A stretch of 64,000 bases of DNA from DASSKK01 sp035690495 (GTDB lineage Bacteria > Actinomycetota > Actinomycetes > Propionibacteriales > Nocardioidaceae). Of the stretch, positions 61,251 to 64,000 are shown piece by piece (position 1 is the stretch's first letter; each line of letters starts with the position of its first letter). The position numbers and the translations under genes were made by a program. Under the pieces are notes generated by a model. That model was not told the origin of the DNA, did not search any database, and worked only from the letters and a program-made list of their open reading frames with translations. The stretch lies in contig DASSKK010000008.1 in assembly GCA_035690495.1 (NCBI GenBank), positions 62,001-126,000 on the forward strand, in the 5' to 3' direction.

Positions 61251-62906
61251 GTGGTGCGGCACAGGTGGCGGGCAGCGGCGGCGTGCGCGATGCTGGCCGC
61301 GCTCGCGCTGGCCGGTTGCGGCACCCGGTCCGGGCACCTCGTGCGACCGGCCACGTTCGGCGGCTTCGGCAGGCAGGGCGGCACCAGCGGGGTGGGCGCC
61401 ATGCACCACCTGCCGATCCACACCGGTTGGGGACCGACCCGCCGCGAGATCGGCACCGCCCGCGAGTACGTCGACCACCTTTCGCTGGCGGAGCGGGCCG
61501 GGCAGGTGATCCTGGCCCGTTACAAGGGGACGGCGGCGCCGGTCGCGCTCGTGCACCGCCTGCACCTCGGCGGCGTCGTCGTCTTCGCGAACAACTACGC
61601 GGGCGTCGACCGGATCCGGGCCAGCAACCGGCGGCTCCAGCACGCGATCGCCGCGGCCGGTCGCCGGTGGCCGGTGCTGATCGGCGTCGACCAGGAGGGT
61701 GGTCTGGTGGAGCGCATCACCGGGGGCACGCGCTTCCCGGCGTTCATGACCGCAGGAGCGGCCGGCCGTCCCCAGCTCACCCGTCGAGCTGCCGCAGCCT
61801 CCGGCGCGGAGCTCGCCGGCCTCGGGTTCAACGTCGACTTCGCTCCCGACGCGGACGTCACCTCGGGGCCGCTCGATCCCACCATCGGGTCGCGCTCCGC
61901 CGGATCGGACCCGAGCGTGGTCGCACAGCAGTCGGTGGCCGCCATGCACGGATACGCCTCGGTGGGGATGATCCCGGTCGTCAAGCACTTCCCCGGCCAC
62001 GGCTCCGTCGCCGCGAACAGCCACTACACGCTCCCCGTCCAGACCAAGACACTCGCCGAGCTGGCCCACGACGACCTGGTGCCGTTCCAGAACGCGATCG
62101 ACGCCGGCGCCCCGGTCGTGATGGTCGCCCACCTCGACGTCCGCGCGGTCGATCCGGGTACGCCGTCCTCCCTGTCCCGCAGGGTGGTCACCGGCCTGCT
62201 GCGTCACCGCTTCGGGTTCGGCGGCGTCGCGAGCACCGACGCGACGGACATGGCCGCGATCACCGGACACACCCACGGCGTGAACCCTGCCGTGCAGGCG
62301 CTTCGGGCCGGTGAGGACATCGTGCTGATGCCGCCCCGGCCGGCACGTGCCCGGGCGAGCATCGTGCGCGCGGTCGAGGACGGAGGGCTCGACCAGGCAC
62401 GGCTCGACCAGGCCGCGACCCGGGTGGTCGCCCTGATGCTGCACCACAAGCACGGGCGGGTGACGGCCAGGCCTCCGGGGAAGGGGCGAGCCGTCTCCCA
62501 TGCGCTCTCGGCTGCCGGCATCACCGAGGTGCAGGGCTCGTGCGGCGGCAGGTTGGTGGGCTCCGCGGTGCGCGTGCAGGGAAGCCGTTCGGCCGTGGCC
62601 ACGTTCCGCGGCGCTGCCCGGGAGGAGGGCCTGCGGGTCCTGCGCAAGCACCAGCCGGGCTGGCGCAAGGCCTCCACGGTGGCGCTGGTCGGCTACGGTC
62701 GCCCGGCGCCGTCCAAGCGCGCCGACGTGCTGGTCGCGACGGACACGCCGTACGTGCTGGGTCGTGCCCGCGGCGGGGTCAAGATCGCGACGTACGGCCG
62801 CACGCCCGGCGCGATGCGGGCGCTGGTCGACGTACTCCTCGGGAAGGCGCCGGCTCCCGGCCACCTGCCGGTGCAGGTCGCGCACGTCCCGCGCACCGGC
62901 TGCTGA
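61251..62906 (+). CDS. Glycoside hydrolase family 3 lipoprotein, NagZ-like beta-N-acetylhexosaminidase
   Basis: A 551-residue exported lipoprotein. A signal peptide with lipobox LALAGC (Cys about 24) anchors it outside. The GH3 barrel (about 60-400) has LIGVDQEGGLVERITGG, LGFNVDFAPDADV, VKHFPGHGSVAANSHYTLP and the nucleophile Asp in GGVASTDATDMAAI. This KHFPGHG pattern marks NagZ-type enzymes that trim GlcNAc from muropeptides. A C-terminal beta domain of about 140 residues follows. Start: GTG at 61251, or at 61254 directly after it, behind a run of G residues. Divergent from the YCII gene across 142 bp. Confidence 0.88.
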   Translation: MVRHRWRAAAACAMLAALALAGCGTRSGHLVRPATFGGFGRQGGTSGVGAMHHLPIHTGWGPTRREIGTAREYVDHLSLAERAGQVILARYKGTAAPVALVHRLHLGGVVVFANNYAGVDRIRASNRRLQHAIAAAGRRWPVLIGVDQEGGLVERITGGTRFPAFMTAGAAGRPQLTRRAAAASGAELAGLGFNVDFAPDADVTSGPLDPTIGSRSAGSDPSVVAQQSVAAMHGYASVGMIPVVKHFPGHGSVAANSHYTLPVQTKTLAELAHDDLVPFQNAIDAGAPVVMVAHLDVRAVDPGTPSSLSRRVVTGLLRHRFGFGGVASTDATDMAAITGHTHGVNPAVQALRAGEDIVLMPPRPARARASIVRAVEDGGLDQARLDQAATRVVALMLHHKHGRVTARPPGKGRAVSHALSAAGITEVQGSCGGRLVGSAVRVQGSRSAVATFRGAAREEGLRVLRKHQPGWRKASTVALVGYGRPAPSKRADVLVATDTPYVLGRARGGVKIATYGRTPGAMRALVDVLLGKAPAPGHLPVQVAHVPRTGC

Positions 62907-62951
62907 CCACGTCGGGGTGTGCGGGCATCGCGACGCGGGTACGGCGCGCAC

Positions 62952-63584
62952 ATGACCCAGCGCGACATCGCGACGACGCTCCTCGACCGGCACGGCCGGA
63001 CGTTCGCAGACGAGGCCGGCATCACGCTGCGGGACAAGCCCGCGCCGCTCTGGCAGCTGCTGGTGCTCTCACTGCTGGCCTCCGCGCGCATCTCCTCCGA
63101 CATCGCGACCGCCGCGGCTACCGAGCTGTTCAAGGCCGGCTACCGGACGCCCCGGAAGATGTGTGAGGCGACCTGGCAGCAGCGGGTGGACGCCCTCGGG
63201 CGTGGTCACTACCGCAGGTACGACGAGCGCACGTCGACGATGCTCGGTGAGTGCGCGGAGATGCTGCTCGACGAGCACGGCGGGGACCTGCGCAAGATCC
63301 ACGACGGCGACACCAGCGACATCGAGGGCGCGCTGCAGGCCTTCAAGGGGGTCGGCCCCACCGGTGCGGCGATCTTCTGCCGGGAGGTGCAAGGCGTCTG
63401 GCCGGACCTGGCGCCGTACATCGACAAGCGGACCGGTGACGGAGCAGAACGGCTCGGGCTCCCGCGGGACGCCGAGCGGCTGGCCAAGCTCGTCGACGCC
63501 TCAGACCTGTCCCGGCTGGTCGCCGGCTGCGTGCGCGCCGCCGGGGACAAGGGCCTCGTCGAGGATGTCCGCGACCACGCCTGA
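62952..63584 (+). CDS. HhH-GPD (endonuclease III-like) superfamily protein without Fe-S cluster
   Basis: A 210-residue helical protein. APLWQLLVLSLLASARISSDIA corresponds to the first helices of the fold. LQAFKGVGPTGAAIFCREVQ is the helix-hairpin-helix, and APYIDKRTGDGAERLGLP carries the conserved Asp position. The lyase lysine after the hairpin (GVGxKTA in Nth) is replaced (GVGPTGA), and the C-terminal four-cysteine cluster is absent. It may bind DNA or act as a monofunctional glycosylase. ATG at 62952, 45 bp after the NagZ-like gene. Confidence 0.8.
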   Translation: MTQRDIATTLLDRHGRTFADEAGITLRDKPAPLWQLLVLSLLASARISSDIATAAATELFKAGYRTPRKMCEATWQQRVDALGRGHYRRYDERTSTMLGECAEMLLDEHGGDLRKIHDGDTSDIEGALQAFKGVGPTGAAIFCREVQGVWPDLAPYIDKRTGDGAERLGLPRDAERLAKLVDASDLSRLVAGCVRAAGDKGLVEDVRDHA

Positions 63585-63599
63585 GCGGCCTCGCCTCGG

Positions 63600-63980
63600 T
63601 CAGAAGGTGGCGGCGCGCTCCTGGGCGCTCCGCAGCACGCAGAACTCGTTGCCCTCGGGGTCGCGGAGCACCGCCCACCCGGTGCCGTCGGCGTTGCGAC
63701 GGTCGTCGGCCATGCTCGCACCGAGGTCGAGCAGCCGCTGCACCTCCGCGTCCCGGGCTCCCCGGGGCTCCAAGCACACGTGCAGCCTGTTCTTGACGGT
63801 CTTGGGCTCGGGCACCTTCAAGAACAGCAGCGCCCGCCCGTCGCCGAGCTCGAAGCCGGTCTCCTCGTCCTCGGGGGAGTCGTCGGGGTCCATCGGGATG
63901 TCGAGCACCTGGCTCCAGAACTCGGCGAGCGAGTAGGGGTCGGCGCAGTCGATGCAGGTGTTCATGATCCGTGAGCTCAT
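63600..63980 (-). CDS. VOC/glyoxalase-like domain protein
   Basis: A 126-residue protein. The opening IMNTCIDCADPYSLAEFWSQ is followed by VLDIPMD, and the middle strand is NRLHVCLEPRG. The end, GWAVLRDPEGNEFCVLR, is the typical last VOC strand. It is the Glyoxalase_6-type small cytoplasmic family whose substrate is usually unknown, sometimes drug-binding. The first ATG (63980) is used; another lies at residue 6. Convergent with the HhH-GPD gene (15 bp apart). Confidence 0.88.
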   Translation of the reverse strand: MSSRIMNTCIDCADPYSLAEFWSQVLDIPMDPDDSPEDEETGFELGDGRALLFLKVPEPKTVKNRLHVCLEPRGARDAEVQRLLDLGASMADDRRNADGTGWAVLRDPEGNEFCVLRSAQERAATF

Positions 63981-64000
63981 GGCGGGGAGTCTGGCAGCCC

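Overview
This is a chromosomal window from a high-GC actinobacterium. The conserved orders rplM-rpsI-glmM and glmS-acpS-nnrD-alr-tsaE, a mycothiol-dependent formaldehyde dehydrogenase, frequent GTG starts and many 4-bp stop/start overlaps all point to Actinomycetes, most likely Propionibacteriales (Nocardioides-like). That lineage call is an inference from gene order and protein style, not a measured phylogeny. No tRNA, rRNA, CRISPR array, prophage or intact insertion sequence was seen.

Region by region: 1-4.4 kb holds the tail of an aldo/keto reductase, an ECF sigma factor coupled to a His/Gly-rich membrane-anchored protein, and pyruvate phosphate dikinase. 4.4-9.5 kb holds a PPOX-fold protein, a SIMPL protein, an ABC-F ATPase, an MFS transporter with the remains of a divergent MarR regulator, and a HAD phosphatase. 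9.5-14.8 kb is a nitrite/NO module: a regulator with C-terminal cysteines, an NnrS-like membrane protein and a copper nitrite reductase fused to a multi-TM domain and a cupredoxin, divergent from a hemerythrin-DUF2249 protein. 14.8-32.7 kb is mostly housekeeping: gltA, rplM-rpsI-glmM, tandem GNAT genes, a 5'-nucleotidase-like phosphoesterase, DUF389, coaA, a VapBC pair, glmS, acpS, nnrD, alr, a hydrolase and tsaE.

At 32.7-46.4 kb an accessory block separates tsaE from tsaB-rimI-tsaD. It holds an AfsR/SARP-type regulator and, divergently, an operon of eleven tightly packed genes. The operon encodes a GAF-SpoIIE phosphatase, an RsbW-type kinase, two STAS antagonists, a START-like protein, an FAD oxidoreductase and five tandem paralogous membrane proteins with variable N-terminal and near-identical C-terminal halves. 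A 12-codon stub of a sixth copy abuts tsaB. I read this as a candidate partner-switching signalling system with an expanded set of membrane sensors, and it is the most interesting item in the window.

46.4-64 kb continues with tsaB-rimI-tsaD, a Phd/PIN toxin-antitoxin pair, an aminopeptidase-like hydrolase, a SigE-family sigma factor with its membrane propeller protein, a CaCA exchanger, and a threonine synthase broken by an internal deletion that removes the PLP lysine. A fully coupled mscR-MBL-treY-treZ operon follows, joining formaldehyde detoxification to trehalose synthesis. The end holds a YCII protein with an internally deleted ECF42-type sigma gene, a NagZ-like lipoprotein, a HhH-GPD protein and a VOC protein. 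Two copies of a related palindromic element sit right after stop codons at 28.4 and 50.6 kb.
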